From NCBI GenBank assembly GCA_012103375.1, contig WLWX01000001.1:3514492-3578491 (forward strand): DNA of 64,000 nucleotides, in the 5' to 3' direction. The stretch's first letter is position 1; each line of letters starts with the position of its first letter. Under the pieces are notes generated by a model. It searched no databases. It was given only the letters and a program-made list of their open reading frames with translations, and was not told where the DNA came from. Both the position numbers and the translations under genes were made by a program. Origin of the DNA: Paracoccaceae bacterium (lineage in GTDB: Bacteria > Pseudomonadota > Alphaproteobacteria > Rhodobacterales > Rhodobacteraceae). Below are positions 39,801-48,253 of the stretch, one piece after another.

Positions 39801-42325
39801 TTGCCGGCACGGCATTGATCAGCGTCGTCTCGAACCGTCTGATCGACATGAAGACCGTTGCAGTCAGCGAAGGCGAAAATCTGATCGAATTGCCCGTGAC
39901 GGATGACTGGGGCGCGGGCGCCTATGTGACCGCCACGATCATCCGGCCACTGGGCGACGCAGATAACCCCGGTCCCGCGCGCCAGCTTGGGCTTGCCTAT
40001 GCGCCGGTCGACCCCGGCGCACATCAGCTCAACGCGGCGTTTGAGACTCCGGAAACCGCAGATCCGCGCGGCCCGCTGGAGGTTGCGCTGCGTGTTGACG
40101 GATTGACCGAGGGTGAGGCCGCCTGGGCCACAATCGCAGCCGTCGATCTGGGCATCCTGAACCTGACCGGTTTCGAAACACCCGACCCATCGGGCCATTA
40201 CTTCGGCCAGCGCAAACTGGGCGTCGGAATTCGCGACCTCTATGGGCGTCTGATTGACGGATCCTCGGGGGCGATGGGTGCGGTGCGCTCAGGCGGCGAT
40301 GCCGCCGGCAATCAGCGCCTGCAGGCCCCGCCGCCCGAAGATCTGGTCGCCTATTTCAGCGGTCCGGTGCAGGTTGGTGCCGATGGGCTGGCGCGCGCCA
40401 GTTTTGATCTGCCGTCATTTAACGGCACGCTGCGCCTGATGGCCGTCGCCTGGTCGCCAACCGGCGTCGCCAGTGCCGAAGCCGAGGTTCTGGTGCGCGA
40501 TCCCATTGTTGTCACCGCCAGCCTGCCACGCTTCCTGTCGCCGGGCGATTCGGCGCGCATGCTGCTGGAAATCGTGCACGCCAGCGGCCCCGCGGGTGAG
40601 GTCGCGCTGGCTCTGACCAGTGATGGTGTGACGTTGCAAACAGGCTCTGTTCCGGCGAAATTCCGGCTGGCAGAAGGCGCAACCACCCGCATTTCAGTTC
40701 CGATCACGGGCACCGAGGTCGGGCTGGCAGATATCAATGTCACCCTGACGACACCCGATGGAAAAACCCTCAGCAAACCGCTGGTCCTTCCAATCCGGCG
40801 CCTTGATCCCGAGGTGACGCGCCGCAGCCGGTTCACACTGGCGTCGGGCGCGACATTCGATTTCAACCGCGATGTGTTTTCCGGGTTCGTCCCGGGAAGC
40901 GGCTCGGCCACGCTGGCCGCTGGTCCTATCGCGCGGCTGGATGCGCCGGGTCTGCTGGCGGCGCTGGACCGCTATCCCTACGGCTGTACCGAGCAGATCA
41001 CGTCGCGCGCACTGCCGTTGCTTTATCTGAACCAGGTCGCAACCGCGATGGGTCTGGTTGAACGCAATCAGATTGCCACCCGCATCGATCAGGCCGTGGC
41101 CGAGGTTTTGGGCAATCAGGCCGGGAACGGGGCCTTCGGGCTGTGGCGGCCGTCTTCGGGGGATTTCTGGCTGGACGCCTATGTCACCGATTTTCTGTCG
41201 CGTGCGCGGGATCGCGGCTTCGATGTGCCTCAGGTCGGATTTACCGCAGCGCTGGATAATCTGCGCAACCGGATCAACTTTGCGCCCGACTTTGACAATG
41301 GCGGAGAAGATATCGCCTATGCCCTTTATGTGCTGGCGCGCGAAGGCGCGGCGGCGATTGGTGACTTGCGTTATTACGCCGATGAAAAAGCCACCGCATT
41401 GGCGACCCCATTGGCCAAGGCGCAGTTGGGCGCCGCGCTGGCCGCCTACGGCGACCCGCGGCGCGCTGACGCCCTGTTTGCCGCCGCGGCCGCGGATCTG
41501 ACCCGCCCACCGCAATCCGACGCGCGTTACTGGCGCAGCGATTACGGCACCCATTTGCGCGACAGTGCGGCGGTTCTGACGCTGGCTGTCGAATCGGGCA
41601 GCAACGCGGTCAATCGCGACCGTCTGGCCGACGCCATCGCGCCGCTGCAAGGCGGGCACGCACGCTCAACGCAAGAGGCGACGTGGTCCCTGCTGGCCGC
41701 CCACGCGCTGGTTGGTGATGCGAATGGTGGCAAACTGACACTGGATGGCGCGCCGATTGACGGACCACTTGTCCGTCTGTTGGAGGATGCGACCGATGGC
41801 GGTGCGGTTCAGATCGCGAATACAGGTGAGTCAGAGGCTGTCATGACACTCACCACCTTCGGCGTTCCCGAGGTTCCCGAACCGAAAGGCGGCAACGGTT
41901 ATGCCATCGGGCGGATGTATTTGACGCTGGATGGTGCGCCGGTTGATCCGTCAACGGTTACCTCGGGCACGCGTTTGGTCACGGTGCTGACTGTGCAACC
42001 CTTCGGCGGCGGAGAGGCGCGCCTGATGGTCAATGATCCGCTGCCCGCCGGGTTCGAGATCGACAATCCGAATCTCCTGCGCTCGGGCGATAGCTCGGCG
42101 CTGGAATTCCTCGACGTGCTGGAAGACACCGAAACGACCGAATTCCGCGAAGACCGCTTCCTGGCCGCTGTTGACTGGCGATCGGATGAGCGGTTCCAGC
42201 TTGCCTATCTGGTGCGCGCCGTCACACCGGGCGATTATCATCACCCGGCGGCGAGTGTTGAGGACATGTACCGCCCTGAGTTCCGCGCCCATACCGACGC
42301 GGGCCGGGTTGTGGTGATGGAATAG
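36890..42325 (+). CDS. alpha-2-macroglobulin family protein with N-terminal PAN domain
   Basis: A giant 1,811-residue periplasmic protease-trap protein. It has a signal peptide (FPRVIALISLMLFPISAIA) followed by a PAN/apple-like Cys-rich domain, residues about 26-100 ('CRNACTADANCVAFTYN'). A long series of macroglobulin and bait regions follows, then the thioester domain with Cys1366 and Gln1369 in 'YPYGCTEQIT', so the protease-capturing thioester is present. The last part is the receptor-like region ('YLVRAVTPGDYHHPAAS'). The gene ends one base before pbpC, the classic yfhM-pbpC pairing in which A2M guards peptidoglycan repair by PBP1c. Start MFPRV at 36890. Confidence 0.94.
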   Translation: MFPRVIALISLMLFPISAIADTWLPDQRLVITRDQDFAGRDIQQIFDTTYQACRNACTADANCVAFTYNTRSNACFPKSELTGTTPYVGAISAEVFGYSENVITNADARGAALDFLSEGDRSAAIEEVRAVAERHPSGRASVPELLQGARDARARGDLPAALRLTGAALAQSDAPDIWADYAQVQLIQPTKNRSERFSLNRRAQAASINAYLRAPSDPMQANALLTLATALEANERGRDALFALRLAAEIQPRDDIAEALDAAIAKYGFRVTETRVDSDSAAPRICAEFSEPLVQAGIDYTPFVAGEVDGLAVQAEGRQICLDGVSHGSRYRVTFRAGMPAASGEALIKPVQLSLYVRDRTPTVRFQGRAYVLPASGPAAVPVETVNASQVDLTLFRVSDRNLVRSVQNDLFARQIVQWEQRLFAGEIAEEIWNGTGLTENELNRDMTTRLPVSDIAGALEPGIYVLQAAIPKSDPYDSPAASQWFVVSDLGLSTMNGVDGLHVFVRSLATAKAKPGATVTLLSRANAVLGTAASDDQGYARFAPALSSGNGAAAPAMLTVESGDDLAFLPLTDPEFDLSDRGVEGRDPAGPIDVFLATDRGAYRAGEVINLTALARDGQAEAIAGLPLTAILKRPDGVEFSRHLSMDGKAGGHVFHLPTTASAPRGVWRVDVMGDVDAAPLSTTTVLVEDFLPERIDFDLALPGVPLRASDEPPLNVSARYLFGAPGADLAVEGFVRLGPVRELPDHPGYVFGRHDERANAQLQYFDQVRTNAAGNAILPVVFPDVDAAGRPLDARFTVTVSEGSGRPVEREISTLIQPETPLIGIKPLFEDTLPEGSDAAFNLIALAPDGGAQALPVRWTLNRVERRYQWYSLYGNWEWEPITTRTRISTGEVVLGADPVTVTAPIDWGAYELRVEALAGPYVASSTDFWTGWYAAADASATPDTAEVSLDAAAYRPGDTATLRIVPRFAGTALISVVSNRLIDMKTVAVSEGENLIELPVTDDWGAGAYVTATIIRPLGDADNPGPARQLGLAYAPVDPGAHQLNAAFETPETADPRGPLEVALRVDGLTEGEAAWATIAAVDLGILNLTGFETPDPSGHYFGQRKLGVGIRDLYGRLIDGSSGAMGAVRSGGDAAGNQRLQAPPPEDLVAYFSGPVQVGADGLARASFDLPSFNGTLRLMAVAWSPTGVASAEAEVLVRDPIVVTASLPRFLSPGDSARMLLEIVHASGPAGEVALALTSDGVTLQTGSVPAKFRLAEGATTRISVPITGTEVGLADINVTLTTPDGKTLSKPLVLPIRRLDPEVTRRSRFTLASGATFDFNRDVFSGFVPGSGSATLAAGPIARLDAPGLLAALDRYPYGCTEQITSRALPLLYLNQVATAMGLVERNQIATRIDQAVAEVLGNQAGNGAFGLWRPSSGDFWLDAYVTDFLSRARDRGFDVPQVGFTAALDNLRNRINFAPDFDNGGEDIAYALYVLAREGAAAIGDLRYYADEKATALATPLAKAQLGAALAAYGDPRRADALFAAAAADLTRPPQSDARYWRSDYGTHLRDSAAVLTLAVESGSNAVNRDRLADAIAPLQGGHARSTQEATWSLLAAHALVGDANGGKLTLDGAPIDGPLVRLLEDATDGGAVQIANTGESEAVMTLTTFGVPEVPEPKGGNGYAIGRMYLTLDGAPVDPSTVTSGTRLVTVLTVQPFGGGEARLMVNDPLPAGFEIDNPNLLRSGDSSALEFLDVLEDTETTEFREDRFLAAVDWRSDERFQLAYLVRAVTPGDYHHPAASVEDMYRPEFRAHTDAGRVVVME

Positions 42326-42326
42326 C

Positions 42327-44363
42327 ATGCGCCGCTACGGCCTGTTCTTCCTCTCGGCGCTGCTGTTCGGCGCAGGCCTTGCGCGGGATCGCTTGGACGC
42401 ATGGGTGGCGACGACCGATCTGCCGGTTCTGGTCACGCAGACCGGAATCGAAGTGCGCGACCGCAATGATCACCTGCTGCGCGCCTACACCGTTGCCGAT
42501 GGGCGCTGGCGTCTGGCGATCACGCAGGACGCGGTCGATCCGCTGTTCCTGCAAATGTTGGTCGCCTACGAGGATAAGCGGTTTTTCAGCCACAATGGGG
42601 TCGATCTTCGCGCCGCATCACGCGCCGCCGGTCAGGCGCTGCTGAATGGGCGTGTCGTCTCGGGCGGGTCGACCCTGACGATGCAGGTGGCGCGGTTGCT
42701 GCAAGATGGCAGCACCGGGCGTTGGGCCGGAAAGCTGCGGCAGGCGCGGCTGGCACTGGCGCTGGAGCGACAGCTGAGCAAGGAACAGATACTGGCGCTT
42801 TATCTGCATCGCGCGCCCTATGGTGGTAATCTGGAAGGGGTGCGCGCAGCATCACTTGCCTGGTTCGGCAAGGAAGCAAAGCGCCTGACCCCGGCACAGG
42901 TCGCCCTGCTGGTCGCCCTGCCGCAATCCCCGGAACGGCGACGGCCCGATCAGGACGCATCGGCAGCACAGGCGGCGCGGGATCGGGTGTTGGCGCGGAT
43001 GCAGGACGCTGGTGTCATTGATCGCAGCACTGCACAGGCCGCCCTGCGCGAACCCTTGCAAACCCGCCGCCAACCCTTCCCGGCGCTGGCCCCGCATGCC
43101 GCCGACCGGGCGCTTGCGGGCGATCCGGGGCTTGGCCTGCATCGCCTGACACTCGACGCATCGCTTCAACACCGGCTTGAGCAGCTTGGCGCAGACGCCG
43201 CCGCCCGGGCGGAGCGCGACCTGTCGGTCGCTCTGGTCGTCGCAGATCATCGCAGCGCTGAAATCCTCGCCTCGGTCGGCTCTGCCGGGTTTGCGGATGA
43301 CGGGCGGCAAGGGTTTGTCGATATGACACGCGCGCTGCGCTCACCCGGTTCGACGCTGAAACCGCTGGTCTATGGGCTTGCCTTCGACGCCGGGCTTGCG
43401 CATCCCGAAACGCTGATCGACGACCGGCCCACCGCTTTCGGAACCTATGCGCCGCAAAACTTCGACGGCGAGTTTCGCGGCACCGTCAAGGTCCGGGACG
43501 CGCTGCAATTGTCGCTGAACCTGCCGGTTGTCGCGCTGACCGAAGCGCTGGGACCAGCCAAGCTGATGGCGGGTCTGCGGCGCGCCGGGGTTTCGGCGCA
43601 GGTGCCGGGCGGCAAGGCAGGCCTGGCCGTGGCCTTGGGGGGACTGGGTGTCAGTCTTGAGGATCTGGTCGGACTTTATGCCGGGTTTGCCAACGCAGGG
43701 GTGGCCGTGCCTCTGCAGATGCGCATTGGGGCAGAGGTCTCGCAATCCACCACCATCATCCCGCCCGAGGCTGCATGGCACCTGGGTGAAATCCTGTCCG
43801 ACATCACGCCGCCTGGCGGCGGTGCCACCGGAGAGATCGCCTGGAAGACCGGCACCAGTTACGGCCACCGCGATGCCTGGGCGCTGGGCTGGGACGGGGC
43901 GCATGTGGTGGGGGTTTGGATTGGACGGCCCGATGGAACACCGGTTCCGGGCGCTTTCGGCGCTGACCTTGCCGCGCCGCTGCTGTTTGACGCATTCGCG
44001 CGGATCGGGCGCAACCGTCAGCCCTTGCCGCCACCGCCACCGGCGACCCTTGTCACCAGCACCGCCAAATTGCCCGCACCGCTGCAACGGTTTCAGCGAA
44101 AAGGCAGCCGCGCCGCAGACCCGAATGCGCCCGCCGTCGCCTTTCCGCCCAGCGGTGCCCGGCTCAGCGCGCGCGCAGGCGCGTTGACCGTGAAGGTCCG
44201 CGATGGCCGCCCGCCGTTCCTCTGGCTCAGCAACGGGGCGGTGGTGTCCCCACGGGTGCAAGAGCGCGAGGTCGCCCTGCGGATCGCCGAGCCTGGTTTT
44301 TACAGGCTGACCGTCATCGACGCCGATGGCCGGGCCGCCCGCAGTGACGTGCGACTGGATTGA
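42327..44363 (+). CDS. pbpC: penicillin-binding protein 1C
   Basis: A 678-residue bifunctional peptidoglycan synthase. It has an N-terminal membrane anchor. The GT51 glycosyltransferase domain has Glu82 in 'YEDKRFFSHNGVDLRA' and 'SGGSTLTMQVARLL'. The transpeptidase domain has the SxxK motif in 'SPGSTLKPLVYGLAFD' and 'WKTGTSYGHRDAWA'. The C-terminal BiPBP_C domain begins near 'FPPSGARLSARAG'. It is co-transcribed with the A2M gene one base upstream, which supports a role in damage repair of the wall rather than bulk synthesis. Confidence 0.95.
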   Translation: MRRYGLFFLSALLFGAGLARDRLDAWVATTDLPVLVTQTGIEVRDRNDHLLRAYTVADGRWRLAITQDAVDPLFLQMLVAYEDKRFFSHNGVDLRAASRAAGQALLNGRVVSGGSTLTMQVARLLQDGSTGRWAGKLRQARLALALERQLSKEQILALYLHRAPYGGNLEGVRAASLAWFGKEAKRLTPAQVALLVALPQSPERRRPDQDASAAQAARDRVLARMQDAGVIDRSTAQAALREPLQTRRQPFPALAPHAADRALAGDPGLGLHRLTLDASLQHRLEQLGADAAARAERDLSVALVVADHRSAEILASVGSAGFADDGRQGFVDMTRALRSPGSTLKPLVYGLAFDAGLAHPETLIDDRPTAFGTYAPQNFDGEFRGTVKVRDALQLSLNLPVVALTEALGPAKLMAGLRRAGVSAQVPGGKAGLAVALGGLGVSLEDLVGLYAGFANAGVAVPLQMRIGAEVSQSTTIIPPEAAWHLGEILSDITPPGGGATGEIAWKTGTSYGHRDAWALGWDGAHVVGVWIGRPDGTPVPGAFGADLAAPLLFDAFARIGRNRQPLPPPPPATLVTSTAKLPAPLQRFQRKGSRAADPNAPAVAFPPSGARLSARAGALTVKVRDGRPPFLWLSNGAVVSPRVQEREVALRIAEPGFYRLTVIDADGRAARSDVRLD

Positions 44364-44521
44364 TACAGGCGCAAATCACCCGGCGGTTGGGGCCCGCTGC
44401 GCGCAAGGCTGCTGGAAAGGAACTGTCTTGGCCGGGGCAAAACCCGGCCCGCAATTCCGGTTAGACGGCGCGCCGGATTCCAAATAAGTTTTGCGAAATT
44501 GAAACGTAACCGGGGGCACAA

Positions 44522-45472
44522 ATGGCCAAGGCATTCGCAAGCGCTGGCGATCTGATCGAAAAGACGACCAGCTTCACCGAAATCGGCGACGGCCTTTATG
44601 CCTTCACCGCCGAGGGCGACCCGAATTCAGGCGTCATCATCGGTGACGATTCGGTGATGGTGATCGAAGCGCAGGCGACACCGCGTCTGGCCAACAAAGT
44701 GATCGAGTGCATTCGCGGCGTCACCGACAAGCCGATCACCCATCTGGTGTTGACCCATTACCACGCGGTGCGCGTGCTGGGTGCCTCGGCCTTTGCGGCG
44801 CCACAGGTCATCATGTCTGAAAAGGCCCGCGCCATGGTGGTCGAGCGTGGCCAGGAAGACTGGGACAGTGAATTTGCCCGCTTCCCACGCCTGTTTCAGG
44901 GGCACGAGGATATCCCCGGCCTGACCTGGCCGACGACGACGTTTCAGGGCCGGATGTCGGTTTATCTGGGCAACAGGCGGGTTGATCTGATGCAACTTGG
45001 GCGCGCCCATACCTCTGGCGATATCGTCGCCTATGTCGGCGATGCCAATGTGATGTTCACCGGCGATATCGTCGAATATAAATCCGCCTGCTATTGCGGC
45101 GACGGCCATTTCCATGACTGGCCCGGCACGCTGGACGCGGTGCGCGCCTGGGATGTCGACGCCATCGCGCCGGGGCGCGGTGATGCACTTGTCGGCAAGG
45201 CGATGGTGAATGAGGCGCTGGACCTGACGGCGGATTTCATCCGCTCGACCTATGCGCCCGCCGCCCGCGTTGCCCTGAAGGGCGGCAGCCTGAAGGATGC
45301 CTGGGATGCGGTGCGCGCCGAATGCGACCCCAAGTTCAATGACTACGCCATCTATGAACACTGCCTGCCGTTCAACGTCGCCCGCGCCTATGACGAAGCC
45401 CGCGACATCGACACGCCCCGCATCTGGACGGCCGAGCGTGACGCCGAGATGTGGGAAGCCCTGCAGGGGTGA
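44522..45472 (+). CDS. MBL-fold metallo-hydrolase with altered HxHxDH motif
   Basis: A 316-residue metallo-beta-lactamase-fold protein. The fold is clear ('GVIIGDDSVMVIEAQATP', 'GRAHTSGDIVAYVGDANVMFTGDIVEY'). The metal motif reads H79-Y-H81-A-V-R instead of HxHxDH, so the Asp and His of the second metal site are missing. The other metal-site residues (His in 'RAHTSGD', Asp in 'FTGDIV') are kept. It may bind one metal or have a changed reaction. Its stop overlaps a 34-codon membrane ORF (GTGA). No signal peptide. Substrate unknown. Confidence 0.85.
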   Translation: MAKAFASAGDLIEKTTSFTEIGDGLYAFTAEGDPNSGVIIGDDSVMVIEAQATPRLANKVIECIRGVTDKPITHLVLTHYHAVRVLGASAFAAPQVIMSEKARAMVVERGQEDWDSEFARFPRLFQGHEDIPGLTWPTTTFQGRMSVYLGNRRVDLMQLGRAHTSGDIVAYVGDANVMFTGDIVEYKSACYCGDGHFHDWPGTLDAVRAWDVDAIAPGRGDALVGKAMVNEALDLTADFIRSTYAPAARVALKGGSLKDAWDAVRAECDPKFNDYAIYEHCLPFNVARAYDEARDIDTPRIWTAERDAEMWEALQG

Positions 45473-45573
45473 AGAACACGCTGCGCATGATCCGCCTGAC
45501 CGCAATATGGTATCTTATCGGTTCCATCGCGCCCATGGTGGCACTTGTTTTGGTCGAGGTTGTTGCAGGATGA
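45469..45573 (+). CDS. 34-residue predicted membrane peptide
   Basis: A short ORF starting GTG at 45469, overlapping the MBL stop (GTGA) and ending in an ATGA overlap with the next ORF. The product has a basic N-terminus (MKNTLRMIR) and one hydrophobic helix ('AIWYLIGSIAPMVALVLVEV'). The double overlap suggests translational coupling and a real small membrane protein, possibly a partner of the following 88-residue protein. No family recognised. Confidence 0.5.
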   Translation: MKNTLRMIRLTAIWYLIGSIAPMVALVLVEVVAG

Positions 45574-45836
45574 GTGGTTCTTCCGCCGTCATACTGGTGA
45601 TTCAGGGTCTGGTTTTCGCCGCCTGGGCCTTCGTGGCATTCCGAACCCTGTTCGATATCTCAGGGCGGGCACGACGCCTCAGCGGGAAACTACTCCCCGG
45701 CCCGGGATGGGCCGTGCATGCCTGGGCCAACTGGTGGCGTGATCGCCGGGTCCGCCATCACCGGCTGCAACTGGTCGGACTGACCATCGCGATGTTCGTC
45801 CTGATTGTGGTTTTCGCCGTAATTCAGCGCACCTAG
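45570..45836 (+). CDS. small membrane protein of unknown function
   Basis: An 88-residue ORF (MSGSSAVILVIQ) with two hydrophobic segments, 'AVILVIQGLVFAAWAFVAF' and 'LVGLTIAMFVLIVVFAVI', separated by a basic, Trp-rich loop ('AWANWWRDRRVRHHR'). It overlaps the 34-residue peptide gene at its start and the convergent phosphatase gene by 4 bp at its end. No family is recognised. A longer frame from 45297 overlaps the MBL gene and is not preferred. Confidence 0.6.
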   Translation: MSGSSAVILVIQGLVFAAWAFVAFRTLFDISGRARRLSGKLLPGPGWAVHAWANWWRDRRVRHHRLQLVGLTIAMFVLIVVFAVIQRT

Positions 45837-46576
45837 GCAGGGCGCAGCGGAACCCGCCCCTCGTCCGTCAGCGTCCAAACCTGCCGGCCTTCGAACACTG
45901 CCGGGACCAATGGGCGGCCATAGGCCGCGCCGCCGTCCAGATTGACCCGGTTGCCGTAATGCGTCGGCGCCTCGATCACCGTATGGCCATGCACAACCAA
46001 CACCCCGTGGTCCCGCGTGTCATCGACAAAGTTGTTGCGGATCCAGACCAGATCATCCTCGACCTGATCGGACAGCGCCACGCCAGGGCGGATACCAGCA
46101 TGGGCGAAGAACAGGTCGCCAAACCGGTGCGTCAGCGGCAACGCCCTGAGGTATGCCAGATGATCCGGGATCACCGCGTCCACAGCGCGCCGGTGAACGG
46201 CTTCGGCATCATCCTCTACCGCGCCAGAAACGCCATAAGACGCCAGCGTCGTCGCCCCACCCAGGCGCTGGTTCAGCCAGTGCAGCCCGGATTTGATCGC
46301 CGGGTCATGCCACGTCGGGTCATCCATAAAGCGATAGAACAGCCGGTCGTGATTGCCTTTCAGAACCACCCAAGGCTTGCCCGCCGCCTGCCCGGCAATC
46401 AGCGCCTCCAGCACCCCGCGCGAATCTGGCCCCCTGTCGGTCAGGTCGCCCACATGGACAACCTGCGCCGCCAGATCCCCAACCCGCGCCCGGTCCTCAG
46501 CGATCAGCCGGTGCGCGTTGTGGAACTGGTCAAGCTGGCCGTGAATGTCGCCGAGGGCATAAATGCGGTCCGTCAC
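45833..46576 (-). CDS. metallophosphoesterase (PrpA/ApaH-like serine/threonine phosphatase family)
   Basis: A 247-residue calcineurin-like phosphatase. All metal motifs are present: 'YALGDIHGQLDQF' (D-x-H), 'VVHVGDLTDRGPDSRGVL' (GDxxDRG), 'VLKGNHDRLFY' (GNHD) and 'VVHGHTVIEAP' (GHT). The small size matches PrpA-like protein phosphatases or symmetrical diadenosine tetraphosphatases; the sequence alone does not decide. It overlaps serA by 4 bp, so it is coupled to the serine operon. Confidence 0.9.
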   Translation of the reverse strand: MTDRIYALGDIHGQLDQFHNAHRLIAEDRARVGDLAAQVVHVGDLTDRGPDSRGVLEALIAGQAAGKPWVVLKGNHDRLFYRFMDDPTWHDPAIKSGLHWLNQRLGGATTLASYGVSGAVEDDAEAVHRRAVDAVIPDHLAYLRALPLTHRFGDLFFAHAGIRPGVALSDQVEDDLVWIRNNFVDDTRDHGVLVVHGHTVIEAPTHYGNRVNLDGGAAYGRPLVPAVFEGRQVWTLTDEGRVPLRPA

Positions 46577-48174
46577 GCGACGTCGAATTCCAGCGGGGTC
46601 ACCGACTGGAACATCCCCGTTGCGCGCAACTTGCCCAGCACCGGCTCCGGGATCGGATCGTCCACATACAGCAGTGCGATCGCCTCGGTCCCGCGATCCG
46701 CCCGCCCAAGGGTGAAGTTGGCGATGTTCACGCCATTCTCACCCATCGTCTGTCCCAATGTTCCGATGATCCCCGGCACGTCCTGGTTGGTGGTATACAG
46801 CATATGCTGCCCGATCTCTGCGTCGATATTGATGCCCTTGATCTGGATGAAACGCGGCTTGCCGTCTGAAAACACCGTTCCCGCGATTGAACGCTCGCGC
46901 ATCGCCGTGCGCACGGTCAGCTTGATATAACCATCGAAAACTCCGGTCTTTTCCTGCGTCGTGGTGGAACAATCAATGCCGCGATCCCGCGCGATGACGG
47001 GGGCCGAGACCATGTTGACGTCCGGGTTGGTCACCCGCATCAGCCCCGCGACCGAAGATGCGTTCAGCGCCGCGGTATTCATCCCCGCAACGATGCCATC
47101 ATAAAGGATGTTGATCGCCTTGACCGGTTCATCCGTCATCTGGCCAACAAAGGCCCCCAGATGCCCGGCAAGCTTTAGCCACGGGCCCATCACGGCGGCT
47201 TCCTCTGCCGTGACCGATGGCATGTTGAGCGCGTTCTGAACCGCGCCGGTCAGCAGGTAATCCGACATCTGTTCGGCCACTTGCAGGGCGACGTTTTCCT
47301 GCGCCTCGGTTGTCGCCGCGCCCAGATGCGGGGTGACGACGACGTTTGGCAGGTTGAACAGCGGGCTGGCGGTTGCGGGTTCCTCGGCAAAGACGTCAAA
47401 GGCGGCGCCCGCGACACGACCGTCTTTCAGCGCTTCCGCCAAGGCGCCCTCATCCACCAGGCCGCCGCGGGCGCAATTCACGATCCGCACACCGGGTTTC
47501 AGCTTTGCGATCGCCTCGGCCGACAGGATGTTGCGGGTTTTGTCGGTCAGCGGCACATGCATCGTGATGAAGTCGGACTTCGCCAGCAATTCGTCCAGTT
47601 CAACCTTGCGCACACCCAGCTTGGCGGCGCGTTCCTCGCTCAGGAACGGATCATAGGCGATGACTTTCATCTTCAGCCCCAGCGCGCGGTCGCAGACAAT
47701 CGCGCCGATATTCCCGGCCCCGATCACACCCAGGGTTTTTGCCGTCAGCTCGACCCCCATGAAGCGTGACTTTTCCCACTTGCCTGCGTGGGTGCTGGCA
47801 TTGGCCTCGGGAATTTGCCGCGCCACCGCCATCATCATCGAAATCGCGTGTTCCGCCGTGGTGATCGAATTGCCGAACGGCGTGTTCATCACGATCACCC
47901 CTTTCTTCGAGGCGGCCGGAATCTCAACATTGTCGACCCCGATCCCGGCACGCCCGATAACCCTGAGGTTTGTCGCGGCCTTGAGAAGCTTTTCGGTGAC
48001 TTTGGTGGACGAGCGGATGGCAAGCCCGTCATAATCGCCGATGACACCCAGCAGTTTTTCTTTGTCCTTGCCGAGCGTCGGATCAAAGGTGACGTCAATG
48101 CCGCGATCCCGGAAGATCTGCACAGCGGTTTCAGAGAGTTTGTCAGAGACAAGAACTTTTGGCGCGGTCGTCAT
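46573..48174 (-). CDS. serA: D-3-phosphoglycerate dehydrogenase
   Basis: A 533-residue enzyme for the first step of serine synthesis, oxidising 3-phosphoglycerate to 3-phosphohydroxypyruvate. Features are 'GLAIRSSTKVTEKLL', the NAD motif 'LGVIGAGNIGAIV', catalytic Arg in 'NCARGGLVDEGAL', Glu in 'FAEEP' and His in 'TPHLGAAT'. An intervening ASB domain and a C-terminal ACT domain ('HMLYTTNQDVPGIIGTLGQ') follow, giving the long form typical of alphaproteobacteria and implying serine feedback. It is downstream of serC by 79 bp. Confidence 0.97.
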   Translation of the reverse strand: MTTAPKVLVSDKLSETAVQIFRDRGIDVTFDPTLGKDKEKLLGVIGDYDGLAIRSSTKVTEKLLKAATNLRVIGRAGIGVDNVEIPAASKKGVIVMNTPFGNSITTAEHAISMMMAVARQIPEANASTHAGKWEKSRFMGVELTAKTLGVIGAGNIGAIVCDRALGLKMKVIAYDPFLSEERAAKLGVRKVELDELLAKSDFITMHVPLTDKTRNILSAEAIAKLKPGVRIVNCARGGLVDEGALAEALKDGRVAGAAFDVFAEEPATASPLFNLPNVVVTPHLGAATTEAQENVALQVAEQMSDYLLTGAVQNALNMPSVTAEEAAVMGPWLKLAGHLGAFVGQMTDEPVKAINILYDGIVAGMNTAALNASSVAGLMRVTNPDVNMVSAPVIARDRGIDCSTTTQEKTGVFDGYIKLTVRTAMRERSIAGTVFSDGKPRFIQIKGINIDAEIGQHMLYTTNQDVPGIIGTLGQTMGENGVNIANFTLGRADRGTEAIALLYVDDPIPEPVLGKLRATGMFQSVTPLEFDVA

Positions 48175-48253
48175 GAGTTTATTCCTTCAAGCAGGGTGCC
48201 ATACGTTTTGCCGACGCTTTGCCGACGCATTGCAGACACCAAAAAAATGGGGA

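Noticed and set aside
38534-40198. Long antisense ORFs opposite large genes (for example opposite the A2M gene and iolD)
   Set aside because: High-GC third positions create open antisense frames; these have no recognisable domains, no ribosome-binding sites, and overlap strongly supported genes.
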